Counted from the first letter of the stretch, positions 10,755-19,340 are shown. The stretch: 64,000 nucleotides of DNA from Flavobacterium sp. BFFFF1 (GCF_002256285.1 NZ_NKJE01000002.1:11589-75588); one strand, 5' to 3'. The notes: a model not told the origin generated them from the sequence alone. Made by a program: numbers and translations.

Positions 10755-10967
10755 TCAATATCGCTGCACGGATTTCTGATTTTTTTTGCGATTCCAGTAA
10801 ATAGCCGCAGCTTAGACAACAGTTTTTAACATTTCTGTCCATGTGTGCACGAGCTTGACCCTCACGCCAGTGGTGGGCATTGCTATAAATGCTGATCATC
10901 AAATCCAGTATTAAATATATGTTTTCATAATAACAGAGTAAAGCCACCCTCCCGTATGACTTAATCG

Positions 10968-11549
10968 TTACTGTTTGGTCAAAATTATCCCCTGTGGAAT
11001 GGTAAATTCATAATTGTAAGGAGGTGATGGATTGTTTGGATCTTCAATTGAACTGATTACTTCAGGGTTTTTGAATCTGACCGTCATTTGTGTAGTACTT
11101 CCGGGTATAAATTCGAAAATAGCCCGACAGTCATCTTTATCTAACGGAATATCATTAAAATAAAAATCGATACTCGATCCTGGTTTAGTGATAAAGGCAA
11201 ACATTGGATTTTCGTCAGGATTCAAACTTAATGATTGGTTGATCGTATTGGCAACGATAGTCAGCCCATTATCTTTTGTGTATGAATAATTCCCAATCAT
11301 GAAATCTTCATACGACCCAAAAGGATAACGGTAATGAACCACTTTTTCCAATTTGAAGATCACCTTTTCATCACCGTTTGTCCAGACCCATTTGCCTGCA
11401 AAGGGGTCGAATTCATTGTTTGTATCTTTAATATAACTGCCCGGCGGCATATCCTCAAGCCAATAACCATCTCGAAGGCCAACAGTGATCTGGCTGCGGC
11501 TGTAAAAGCTCGTAATAAGTATAAATGCTAAATATATATTTTTCATCAT
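10968..11549 (-). CDS. DUF6705-like secreted protein (copy 1)
   Basis: Signal peptide; 'DGYWLEDMPPGSYIKDTNNEFDPFAGKWVWTNGDEKVIFKL'; paralogous to 11755..12336. Confidence 0.7.
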   Translation of the reverse strand: MMKNIYLAFILITSFYSRSQITVGLRDGYWLEDMPPGSYIKDTNNEFDPFAGKWVWTNGDEKVIFKLEKVVHYRYPFGSYEDFMIGNYSYTKDNGLTIVANTINQSLSLNPDENPMFAFITKPGSSIDFYFNDIPLDKDDCRAIFEFIPGSTTQMTVRFKNPEVISSIEDPNNPSPPYNYEFTIPQGIILTKQ

Positions 11550-11569
11550 TTAATCTTTTTAATCTTTTT

Positions 11570-11666
11570 AAAGGCGAGCGTCATGCTAGTGCCGGTTAAT
11601 CTAATTAAATTCCAGTAAAAAACGCAGGTTAAACATTAGTTTTCAGCTTTTCTGTGGGTGTGTGTA
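11570..11666 (-). repeat. 97-bp intergenic repeat, copy 1
   Basis: One mismatch to 12348..12444 by direct reading. Confidence 0.9.
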
Positions 11667-11754
11667 CTAGTGTGACGCTTACGCTAGCGCGGGGCTCGAA
11701 CGATCACAAGAGAACGAACATCAAAACATCAATAGCCCTTTGGATATGAATTCT

Positions 11755-12336
11755 TTACTCCTTTGTTAACACAATCCCCTGGGGAATCGTAAAACTATAG
11801 TCATACGGAGGCGGCGGATTGTTTGGATCAACTACAATGCCAAATGTCTCCCGGTTTTTAAATTTAACGGTCATTTGTGTAGTGCTTCCCGGCAAGAATT
11901 CGAAAATAGCGCGACAATCCTCTTTGTTTAATGCAATATCGTGAAAATAGAAGTCAATCATCGATTGTGATTTAGTTATAAATGAAAACATAGGATTATC
12001 GTCCGCCGCTAAACTCAATGATTGATTAATTGTGTTGACTACGACATTAAGGCCATTATCTTTCGTATATGAATAATTGCCAATCATAAAATCTTCGTAT
12101 GATCCGCAGGGATTAAGATGATGAATCACTTTCTGCAATTTAAAAGTCACTGTTTCGTTCCCGTTAGTCCACACCCATTTTCCCTGAAACTTATCAAACT
12201 CATTATTTATGTCTTTGATGTAGCTGCCGGGCGGCATATCCTCAAGCCAATAACCATCTCGAAGGCCAACAGTGATCTGGCTGTGGCTGCAAAAGCCTGT
12301 AATGAGTATAAATGCTAAAAATATATTTTTCATCAT
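11755..12336 (-). CDS. DUF6705-like secreted protein (copy 2)
   Basis: Same length and N-terminus as 10968..11549, divergent C-terminal half. Confidence 0.7.
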   Translation of the reverse strand: MMKNIFLAFILITGFCSHSQITVGLRDGYWLEDMPPGSYIKDINNEFDKFQGKWVWTNGNETVTFKLQKVIHHLNPCGSYEDFMIGNYSYTKDNGLNVVVNTINQSLSLAADDNPMFSFITKSQSMIDFYFHDIALNKEDCRAIFEFLPGSTTQMTVKFKNRETFGIVVDPNNPPPPYDYSFTIPQGIVLTKE

Positions 12337-12347
12337 TTAATTTTTTT

Positions 12348-12444
12348 AAAGGCGAGCGTCATGCTAGTGCCGGTTAATCTAATTAAATTCCAGTAAAAAA
12401 CGCAGGTTAAACATTAGTTTTCAGCTTTTCTGTGCGTGTGTGTA
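12348..12444 (-). repeat. 97-bp intergenic repeat, copy 2
   Basis: ggcgagcgtcatgctagtgccggttaatctaattaaattccagtaaaaaacgcaggttaaacattag..., near-identical to 11570..11666. Confidence 0.9.
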
Positions 12445-12530
12445 TGGGCGTGACGCCCACGCCCGCGCGGTGATACCCGTTTCATATTTTTTTTATTAAC
12501 TTCGGATTCAATTGAATTTTACTTATAAAA

Positions 12531-13079
12531 TCAATATACTCCACCGTCATAAACTTTTTCCACTAACACCCATCTCCTTTTTTCTTTCTTCATAATCACT
12601 AAGTATTCCGCTACAGGTACTATAGGTGGGGAACTGATCGATATCGAAAAGATAACCAGTTTTTTATTTTTATTGAATAATGGAGCAGATACATTATACA
12701 AGTATTTAATAGTGTCTTTTTCAGGTAACATTTTCCTCATCCAGTCCTTGGTTAAGACAAGTTCAGAAAATGAAAATTCTTTTCTTTTCTTTTCATTCCA
12801 ATATAAGCTGGTAGTATCATTCCAATATATTTTCATTAAATAATTATAATCCTTCTGTAGAAAAGATGCTGCTTTTGAAGATAACTTGGGCAAGTTTTTT
12901 CCTGCATAAATATTCAGCACATCCTGATTATTCTTCTTTTTATCGAATAGAAGTGACTTGACACCTTTTTCTTTATTTGCAGTAATTTCGGTTTTAAGGA
13001 ATACTTCTATGGGCTTGTTGGATGAACAGGCTTGAAAAAGTACAGCTAGAAATAGTATTAGAATTATTTTCTTATTCAT
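12531..13079 (-). CDS. Hypothetical lipoprotein
   Basis: 'MNKKIILILFLAVLFQACSSNK' lipobox; no family recognised. Confidence 0.65.
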   Translation of the reverse strand: MNKKIILILFLAVLFQACSSNKPIEVFLKTEITANKEKGVKSLLFDKKKNNQDVLNIYAGKNLPKLSSKAASFLQKDYNYLMKIYWNDTTSLYWNEKKRKEFSFSELVLTKDWMRKMLPEKDTIKYLYNVSAPLFNKNKKLVIFSISISSPPIVPVAEYLVIMKKEKRRWVLVEKVYDGGVY

Positions 13080-13112
13080 TATTTAGTTTTAAGCCTATTA
13101 ATAAAACAGAGT

Positions 13113-14699
13113 TTAATTGCATGGAGTTCCATGTGCTCCGGATAAGTTATCCTGTTCAATGGCTGCTGTATTTTCATATTCCTGTTGTTGTTCCGGGTTT
13201 AGGATTTCTGTAAACATTGGAGTCCCACTCATTGTTCCCCATGCAATTGCTTTACAATATTCGGGTGTTACGGACATTCCTTTCGATATTGCATAGTTGT
13301 ATAAACTATCGGCTATCCGGTCAATAAATACGCTCATTGCATAGTGCATTTCATCTTGAAGTGTTTGACCAGTTTGACTATTTTCATTTGCATAAAATGT
13401 CAAAAATGCATTTAATAAAGTATTGTATTCAGTATTTTCGGCAAGCAATTTTCCATGCATAAACTGATTGATTAAGTAGGCATGGACTAGTTCATGTAAA
13501 GTTACGGCAGCAATCGATAAGTCGGTTGCGGAAATTAAATAACTATTCTTAAATTTAATTCTAATCGCATAACTTTCAGGACTACCCAAAGGGGATGGAT
13601 TTGTGTAAGCCAAAGCATCAGGATTGTTAGGGATTTCGCCATTAAGAAATTTAATGTTCACCTTTTCCGAAACATTAAACGTATTATTAATCAAATTAGT
13701 AAAAGGAGAGCAGCTTTCCATAACGTCTTTTATGATGGCCGTCTGGCAGGGTTTATCTTGTATCGCGTAAATGATTTTTTTCGGAAAATCAACTTCTTCA
13801 TTATTCATTAATGCTTCCAAAGCCTCAATCGCAAACCCAACGTCCCCCGTGTAATAATGATCCAAAAAATAATTGATTACTGCGTTATAATTTTCCGCAT
13901 GGCTATTCGCCCATGCCTGCTGCTCCGGGGTCAATACATCATAGAAAAGCCCTGCGCGCTCAGCCCTTATAGCCCTGATGTTACCCGGGCTGAAGTTTGG
14001 AACAAACACATACTCATGGTCGATGATTGGTATGCTTCCGCCGCCACCGCCACCATCATTTGAATTTTCCGGTTCGATATATGTTGCTGTGCTATAATCC
14101 TCTGTGTCAAAACGGCATACTTTAAAATTAATGTAAGTAACACATAGGCTACACCCATCACATTCCCCGCTTCTGCATTCTCCTGTATGTGTGCAGTGAT
14201 GGATCTCCATACTAAACATGGAGCAATCAGCGCCTCTTGCCGTATCGGTGTGGTATATCTCTGAAATTTCGCCGTCGAGCTTCACTTCCTCACCCAATTT
14301 GATCTGCTGGAATTTGGCGAAGGAGGGTTTCATTTCCAATATCGAAAATTGCCAGCTGCCATGGGCATAATACACGATAAGGTTGTAGAGTGTTCTTTGC
14401 GCTTTAATCACTTTAGGCTCAATGCTGAAACTATAGGTGATCTTTTGATCAATGAGCGTCTGCCGGATGAATTCGGAATCGATGATGAAATCTTCCATCC
14501 CTGCATTTCTCGCTGCCAAATCTCCCGATTTATGCGGGATGCGGATCGTACTACCAAAATCCTTCAATCCCGTTGCTTTTTTGAATGCTTCCAGTGTGAT
14601 GGTGTTGTCCTGTTTTTTTTCCTGCTGTACCGTTTCCTGCTCCGTGCTGCACGCGAACAATAGCCAAAATACAAACGATAGCTTTAAGACTTTTTTCAT
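13113..14699 (-). CDS. Lipoprotein with Cys-rich segment and HExxH motif
   Basis: Lipobox 'WLLFACSTEQ'; 'CSMFSMEIHHCTHTGECRSGECDGCSLCVTY'; 'AVTLHELVHAYLINQF'. Confidence 0.7.
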   Translation of the reverse strand: MKKVLKLSFVFWLLFACSTEQETVQQEKKQDNTITLEAFKKATGLKDFGSTIRIPHKSGDLAARNAGMEDFIIDSEFIRQTLIDQKITYSFSIEPKVIKAQRTLYNLIVYYAHGSWQFSILEMKPSFAKFQQIKLGEEVKLDGEISEIYHTDTARGADCSMFSMEIHHCTHTGECRSGECDGCSLCVTYINFKVCRFDTEDYSTATYIEPENSNDGGGGGGSIPIIDHEYVFVPNFSPGNIRAIRAERAGLFYDVLTPEQQAWANSHAENYNAVINYFLDHYYTGDVGFAIEALEALMNNEEVDFPKKIIYAIQDKPCQTAIIKDVMESCSPFTNLINNTFNVSEKVNIKFLNGEIPNNPDALAYTNPSPLGSPESYAIRIKFKNSYLISATDLSIAAVTLHELVHAYLINQFMHGKLLAENTEYNTLLNAFLTFYANENSQTGQTLQDEMHYAMSVFIDRIADSLYNYAISKGMSVTPEYCKAIAWGTMSGTPMFTEILNPEQQQEYENTAAIEQDNLSGAHGTPCN

Positions 14700-14822
14700 C
14701 TTTTAATTGTTTTCTTTCCTCCGCTTTTAGCAACAGCCGGGCAGCAAAGTGTCGTGATTCCCGTCAACGCGGCATGGGGTACTGCCGTTGCCGTAAAGAT
14801 AACTGCATCAAAATGATAAATG

Positions 14823-14864
14823 TATCAGGGTTTACACTGATTTTCGTAAGGGTAAACCCTGATA
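14823..14864. repeat. 13-bp perfect inverted repeat (TATCAGGGTTTAC-N16-GTAAACCCTGATA)
   Basis: Read directly; no adjacent T-tract. Confidence 0.85.
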
Positions 14865-14981
14865 TTTCAGCCATTCACGGTTATAAATGACTGGTAAACA
14901 TTGATTTGTGAACCCTAATTTCCCGCATTCGAAACCAGCCTGCCCGGTAAAACTGCCCGATGACCCGGAAGGCCCAAACAT

Positions 14982-15192
14982 GCCCTGATGAATGCTTCCG
15001 TGTCCCTGATGAATGCTTCCGTGTCCCAGTTTACTGCTTCCGTGTGCCAATTCAATGCTTCCGTGTCCCAATTTAATGCTTCCGTATCCCAGCCCAACAC
15101 TGCCGTCCCACATTTTACGGCTTCCGCGTCAAAATCCAATACTTCCGCCTCCCAATCCGCGGCTTCCCGGGGGCAATTCCATCCTTCCGCCA
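14982..15192. repeat. 21-bp tandem repeat array, about 10 units (core gcttccgtgtcccaatttaat)
   Basis: Core gcttccg or a variant at 14994, 15015, 15036, 15057, 15078, 15099, 15120, 15141, 15162, 15183: exact 21-bp period. Confidence 0.92.
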
Positions 15193-15361
15193 CGGCTGTT
15201 CCTACTGTTCAGGTGCTGTTTGCTGTTTTGGTCGTATCGCGCGTGTTTGTTCACAAATACACAATTGCTGCTACCGATTTTAACGGTTTAATTTCCTTTA
15301 ACATCTCATTAACAGCACGTTAATTAAATATTAATGTCATTTTGTGAAGTTATTTCTTATA

Positions 15362-15369
15362 TATATTTG
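15362..15369 (+). promoter_or_regulatory. -7 box TATATTTG
   Basis: TAnnTTTG 30 bp upstream of the 15399 start. Confidence 0.4.
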
Positions 15370-15398
15370 TTTCACAAACAATTAAAAATTAGTTCATT

Positions 15399-16094
15399 AT
15401 GAAAAAAGCAGAAGTAACCCGAGGTTACAAATTCTCAGATGCCAGGCTTGGCACGATCGCTAAGGAAAAGATTGGTTTAATGCGCAGGGATGCGTCAGCA
15501 TTTACACCTTTTGGGGTGACTGCGGCAGGCCTCACCGCTTTTGAAACGTCCGTCAACAGCTTTATGAATTCGGTAACCGACATTGAGGCGCTCGCGGACC
15601 AGGTGACCGCTACCGCCGCCAAGGATGCCAAAGCAGAACAACTCCGTGTCGCCATCCGCGCGGTAATGACGCGCGTCGAAGCAAAGTATGGTACCGCCAG
15701 TGCGCGGTATAGGAAATTCGGTACTTCCGAACTGTCGCAACAACCGGACTCCGATTTGCTCATCACCGGGAAAAGGGTCGTTCGCGTCGGCACCCTGGGG
15801 CTGACCGATCTTGCCGCCAATGGCCTTACCGCAGCGATGCTGGCCGCCATCACCACATTATGCAACGAGTTTGACGCATTGATGCTCGATGCCAAATTGA
15901 AGGCTGCTGACCGCGACGTGATCCAGGAAGACCGCGTCGAAGCAGGCAATGCGATCTACACCCAGCTCGTGAGCTATACCACCACAGGCCGCAACATCTG
16001 GGAAACCAGCGACCTCGCGAAGTACAACGACTATGTGATCTACAACACCGTCAGCGGCGAGGCCGAAGCGCCCGAAGAACCTGCAAATGCTTAA
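15399..16094 (+). CDS. Hypothetical protein, 231 aa, Ala/Thr-rich
   Basis: Long ORF with promoter-like -7 box and downstream terminator; no family recognised. Confidence 0.75.
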   Translation: MKKAEVTRGYKFSDARLGTIAKEKIGLMRRDASAFTPFGVTAAGLTAFETSVNSFMNSVTDIEALADQVTATAAKDAKAEQLRVAIRAVMTRVEAKYGTASARYRKFGTSELSQQPDSDLLITGKRVVRVGTLGLTDLAANGLTAAMLAAITTLCNEFDALMLDAKLKAADRDVIQEDRVEAGNAIYTQLVSYTTTGRNIWETSDLAKYNDYVIYNTVSGEAEAPEEPANA

Positions 16095-16099
16095 AACGT

Positions 16100-16133
16100 A
16101 AAAACGCCCGATCGACAAACCGGGCGTTTTTTT
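16100..16133. terminator. Rho-independent terminator
   Basis: aaaaacgcccg-atcgacaaac-cgggcgttttttt. Confidence 0.85.
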
Positions 16134-16153
16134 ATGTCCATAAAACAGGTCTC

Positions 16154-17602
16154 CTAGTAATACGTAAACCTTCTTACTTTCGCAATATACTTCGCCAAAC
16201 GGATCACCTGGTGGCTGTAGCCGTATTCGTTGTCATACCAGATGTACAACACGATATTTTTCCCGTCTGCCGAGACAATCGTCGCATTGCTGTCATAGAT
16301 CGATGGCGCCGACGTGCCTACAATGTCTGAAGACACCAGTTCATTGCTCAGCGAATATTTAATCTGCTCGACCAATTCGCCTTCCAACGCGTATTTTTTC
16401 ATGATCGCATTCACTTCCTCAATTGTGGTCTCGCGAGTGACCTCAAGGTTCAACACGACCAGTGACCCGTTCGGAACCGGAACGCGGATCGCATTCGAGG
16501 TCAGCTTTCCGGCAAGGCTCGGCAACGCTTTGGCCACGGCGCTTCCGGCTCCGGTCTCGGTAATGACCATATTCAACGCAGCCGCACGGCCACGGCGGTA
16601 TTTCTTGTGCATGTTGTCGACTAGGTTCTGGTCATTCGTATAAGCATGGATGGTTTCGAGGTGTCCTTTCACGACGCCCAACGTATCTTCAATGGCTTTC
16701 AGTACCGGTGTGATCGCATTGGTGGTACACGAAGCGGCTGAAAAGATGTCCACGTTGTCTGGGTTGTAATCGTTTTGGTTCACGCCGTGTACGATGTTTG
16801 GAACGCCTTTGCCCGGAGCAGTCAGCAACACCTTCGACACGCCATTGGAGGTCAGGTGCCTGGCGAGGGCTTCCTGCGTGGTGAACGCGCCCGTGTTGTC
16901 AATCAGTAACGCGTCTTCGATGCCGTAAAGCGTGTAGTCAATGTCTTCAGGGGCGTTGGCCGTGATGATGTGCACGGTTGTGCCGTTGATGATCAGGGCG
17001 TTGTTTTCCGGATCGGCAATCACCGAACCCTGGAAGTCGCCGTGAATCGAGTCGTTACGAAGCAGGGAGGCCCTTTTTTCCAAAGTCGATGCGTCATTCT
17101 TGTCGCGGGTGACGATAGCACGCAGGCGCAATTGGTTTCCCTTGCCCATTTTTGACATCAGTTCCCGCGCCAACAGCCTGCCGATACGCCCGAAGCCGTA
17201 GAGAATGACGTCTTTTGGCTGGATGTCCTTGTTGGTTTTGGCATTTTTCAGTTTGTCGATGACAAAATGTTTCGCATTCGGGTATTTGTCGTCTTCAAGA
17301 TGGAATTCATACGTCAGTTTCCCGATATCGAGCTTTGACGGCGGCAAATCGAGGGACAGGATGGCTTTGGCAATCTCGACCGAATCAAAGATGGAGATCG
17401 GTTTGCCTACAAACGCACCCGCATATTCGTGTAAATTGATAATATCGCTCACATTGCGGTCGATCAGCTGGTTTCGGAACAACACCATTTCGATGGCTTT
17501 GTCGTACCATAAGTCGCTGATGATCTTGATAAATTCTACACCGGCGCGACGCCTGTCAGCCTGAAAAGAAAGTTCTCTTTCGTATAAAGCGGTATTGTTC
17601 AT
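16154..17602 (-). CDS. gap: Glyceraldehyde-3-phosphate dehydrogenase (long, about 480 aa form)
   Basis: 'DVILYGFGRIGRLLARELM', 'FSAASCTTNAITPVLKAIED', 'WYDNEYGYSHQVIRLAKYI'. Confidence 0.93.
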   Translation of the reverse strand: MNNTALYERELSFQADRRRAGVEFIKIISDLWYDKAIEMVLFRNQLIDRNVSDIINLHEYAGAFVGKPISIFDSVEIAKAILSLDLPPSKLDIGKLTYEFHLEDDKYPNAKHFVIDKLKNAKTNKDIQPKDVILYGFGRIGRLLARELMSKMGKGNQLRLRAIVTRDKNDASTLEKRASLLRNDSIHGDFQGSVIADPENNALIINGTTVHIITANAPEDIDYTLYGIEDALLIDNTGAFTTQEALARHLTSNGVSKVLLTAPGKGVPNIVHGVNQNDYNPDNVDIFSAASCTTNAITPVLKAIEDTLGVVKGHLETIHAYTNDQNLVDNMHKKYRRGRAAALNMVITETGAGSAVAKALPSLAGKLTSNAIRVPVPNGSLVVLNLEVTRETTIEEVNAIMKKYALEGELVEQIKYSLSNELVSSDIVGTSAPSIYDSNATIVSADGKNIVLYIWYDNEYGYSHQVIRLAKYIAKVRRFTYY

Positions 17603-17650
17603 GTTGGATGAGGTTGTTAAGGGTTAGTGTTGTTTTTTACAAATTTGACG

Positions 17651-17658
17651 CAAAAGTA
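17651..17658 (-). promoter_or_regulatory. -7 box TACTTTTG (minus strand) for GAPDH
   Basis: CAAAAGTA on plus = TAnnTTTG on minus, about 50 bp upstream of start. Confidence 0.35.
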
Positions 17659-17746
17659 AATATTTCAAACGTTTTCGTAAAATATTTTTCTAAAATTTAT
17701 TGCGATATGTTCAAAAGTATGAACATTGGCGTTCAATGCATTGCAC

Positions 17747-17777
17747 AAAAAAAGCCGGTATGAAACCGGCTCTTTCT
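17747..17777 (-). terminator. Terminator of the Do-like protease gene
   Basis: aaaaaaagccggtatgaaaccggctcttt. Confidence 0.65.
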
Positions 17778-17794
17778 GCAGTATGGGAAAATAA

Positions 17795-19192
17795 TTAAAG
17801 GATGAAGCGTACGACCTGTCCGTTTCGGGTCAGCATTTCGATCTGTACACTATCGTTTTCATTGATGCCGTCGAGCATTTCCGACACTGCCTTTACATCC
17901 TGTACTTTGGTATTGTTGATGCTTAAGATGATGCCGCCTTTGAGGTCATTGGCATAGGCCGCAAACCTTTCGTTCGAAATGTCCTTGATCTTCACGCCAT
18001 AGTTCAGGTTAAAGCGTTTTTTATCCGCCGGGCTGATGTCTTCAAGCTCGATTCCTTTGAATTCGGCATTTACAAACTCATTTTTCGTCAGCGTCACTGC
18101 CGCAGTCTTCGTTTCGTTGTTCCTGATGTAGGTCACCTGTACTTTGTCATTTGGTCGTTTGGTGTTGATAAACCCGGAAAGATCCGCATACGAATTGATG
18201 TTGCTGTTGTCGATCTTTACAATCACGTCGCCTTTTTGCAGGCCGGCTTTATCTGCGCCCGAATTCTTATCGACGCTGCCCACATAAAATCCTTCGGTAC
18301 GGCTCAGGCCCAGTTCTTTGGACACGGCGCCGTTTAATTCGGTACCGCGTACCCCAAGGATACCGCGCTGTACATTACCGTACTCCATAATATCCTCGAT
18401 GATTTTGCGCGCGATGTTTGACGGAATCGCGAAAGAGTAACCCACATACGATCCGGTTTGCGAGGAAATCATGGTGTTGATTCCGATCAGTTCCCCGTTG
18501 GTGTTGACCAATGCGCCGCCGCTGTTTCCGGGATTCACCGCCGCATCGGTCTGGATAAAGGACTGGATGCCATTGGTGTCGAGGTTTCTTGCCTTTGCTG
18601 AAATGATTCCGGCGGTTACCGTAGAAGTGAGGTTGTACGGGTTACCCACGGCCAGCACCCATTCGCCTACCTTAATATTGTCGGAATCTGCGAAGGTCAC
18701 ATAAGGCAGTTTGTCGTCGGCATCAATCTTTAGTAAGGCAATGTCCATTTTGGAATCGGTACCAATCAGTTTCGCCTTGTAGACCTTTTTGTTGTTTAAG
18801 GTAATTTCGATGTCCGACGCGTCCTGCACCACGTGGTTGTTGGTGACGATGTAGCCGTCTTCAGAAATGATGACACCGGAACCTGTTCCCACCTGTTCCT
18901 GTTGCTGTCCGCCGCGATAGCCGTAAAAGTACTCCATAATCGGGTTGGAGACCGTTCTGTACGACACGTTCTTCACGTGGACTACGGTATGCACCGCTTT
19001 GTCGGCAGCGGCTGCAAAATCTACGGTTTCCGGGGAAAGGCCAACCGTTTTCGTGTAATTTGGTGAAGCAACGGTAACAATTGATTTCTTTGGGGAAAGT
19101 AAACCATTGCCTTCGAACAATAACTTGTAAGCTCCTAATGTTGTGGCACCGCTTAACAAGCAAACCAAGAATAAATTAGAAAATCTTTTCAT
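17795..19192 (-). CDS. Trypsin-like serine protease, Do/DegP/DegQ type with PDZ
   Basis: 'GTGSGVIISEDGYIVTNNHVV', 'DSKMDIALLKID', 'QTDAAVNPGNSGGALVNTNGELIGINT'; PDZ 'GADKAGLQKGDVIVKID'. Confidence 0.94.
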   Translation of the reverse strand: MKRFSNLFLVCLLSGATTLGAYKLLFEGNGLLSPKKSIVTVASPNYTKTVGLSPETVDFAAAADKAVHTVVHVKNVSYRTVSNPIMEYFYGYRGGQQQEQVGTGSGVIISEDGYIVTNNHVVQDASDIEITLNNKKVYKAKLIGTDSKMDIALLKIDADDKLPYVTFADSDNIKVGEWVLAVGNPYNLTSTVTAGIISAKARNLDTNGIQSFIQTDAAVNPGNSGGALVNTNGELIGINTMISSQTGSYVGYSFAIPSNIARKIIEDIMEYGNVQRGILGVRGTELNGAVSKELGLSRTEGFYVGSVDKNSGADKAGLQKGDVIVKIDNSNINSYADLSGFINTKRPNDKVQVTYIRNNETKTAAVTLTKNEFVNAEFKGIELEDISPADKKRFNLNYGVKIKDISNERFAAYANDLKGGIILSINNTKVQDVKAVSEMLDGINENDSVQIEMLTRNGQVVRFIL

Positions 19193-19300
19193 TGTGTAGT
19201 AATAATTAAGTTATTTAACGGCAAAAATATAGGATTTTCAGATTCTGTAAAACGCTTTAACGAACGGTTAACATTGATTAACTTTTTATTAGATAATTTG

Positions 19301-19308
19301 TACCTTTG
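19301..19308 (+). promoter_or_regulatory. -7 box TACCTTTG upstream of dapF
   Basis: TAnnTTTG, 33 bp upstream of start. Confidence 0.4.
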
Positions 19309-19340
19309 AAAGGCATTTTTTAAACCAGAATCACACGAGG

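Noticed and set aside
11570-12444. IS element or MITE bounded by the 97-bp repeats
   Set aside because: Repeats are direct, not terminal inverted; no transposase between them; enclosed gene is a DUF6705-like secreted protein.
10968-14699. Toxin-immunity or defence island
   Set aside because: All four proteins carry signal peptides or lipoboxes and none shows nuclease, deaminase, RT, STAND or TIR-like motifs.
14982-15192. CRISPR array
   Set aside because: Contiguous 21-bp tandem units with progressive divergence and no unique spacers; no cas genes nearby.
14988-15323. Plus-strand repeat ORF (NASVSQF repeats) as a real protein
   Set aside because: Several frames on both strands stay open purely because the period is 21 bp; no signal peptide or promoter specific to it.
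16154-17602. Unusually long GAPDH as a gene fusion
   Set aside because: The about 480-aa GAPDH form is known in Bacteroidota and contains intact Rossmann and catalytic motifs.
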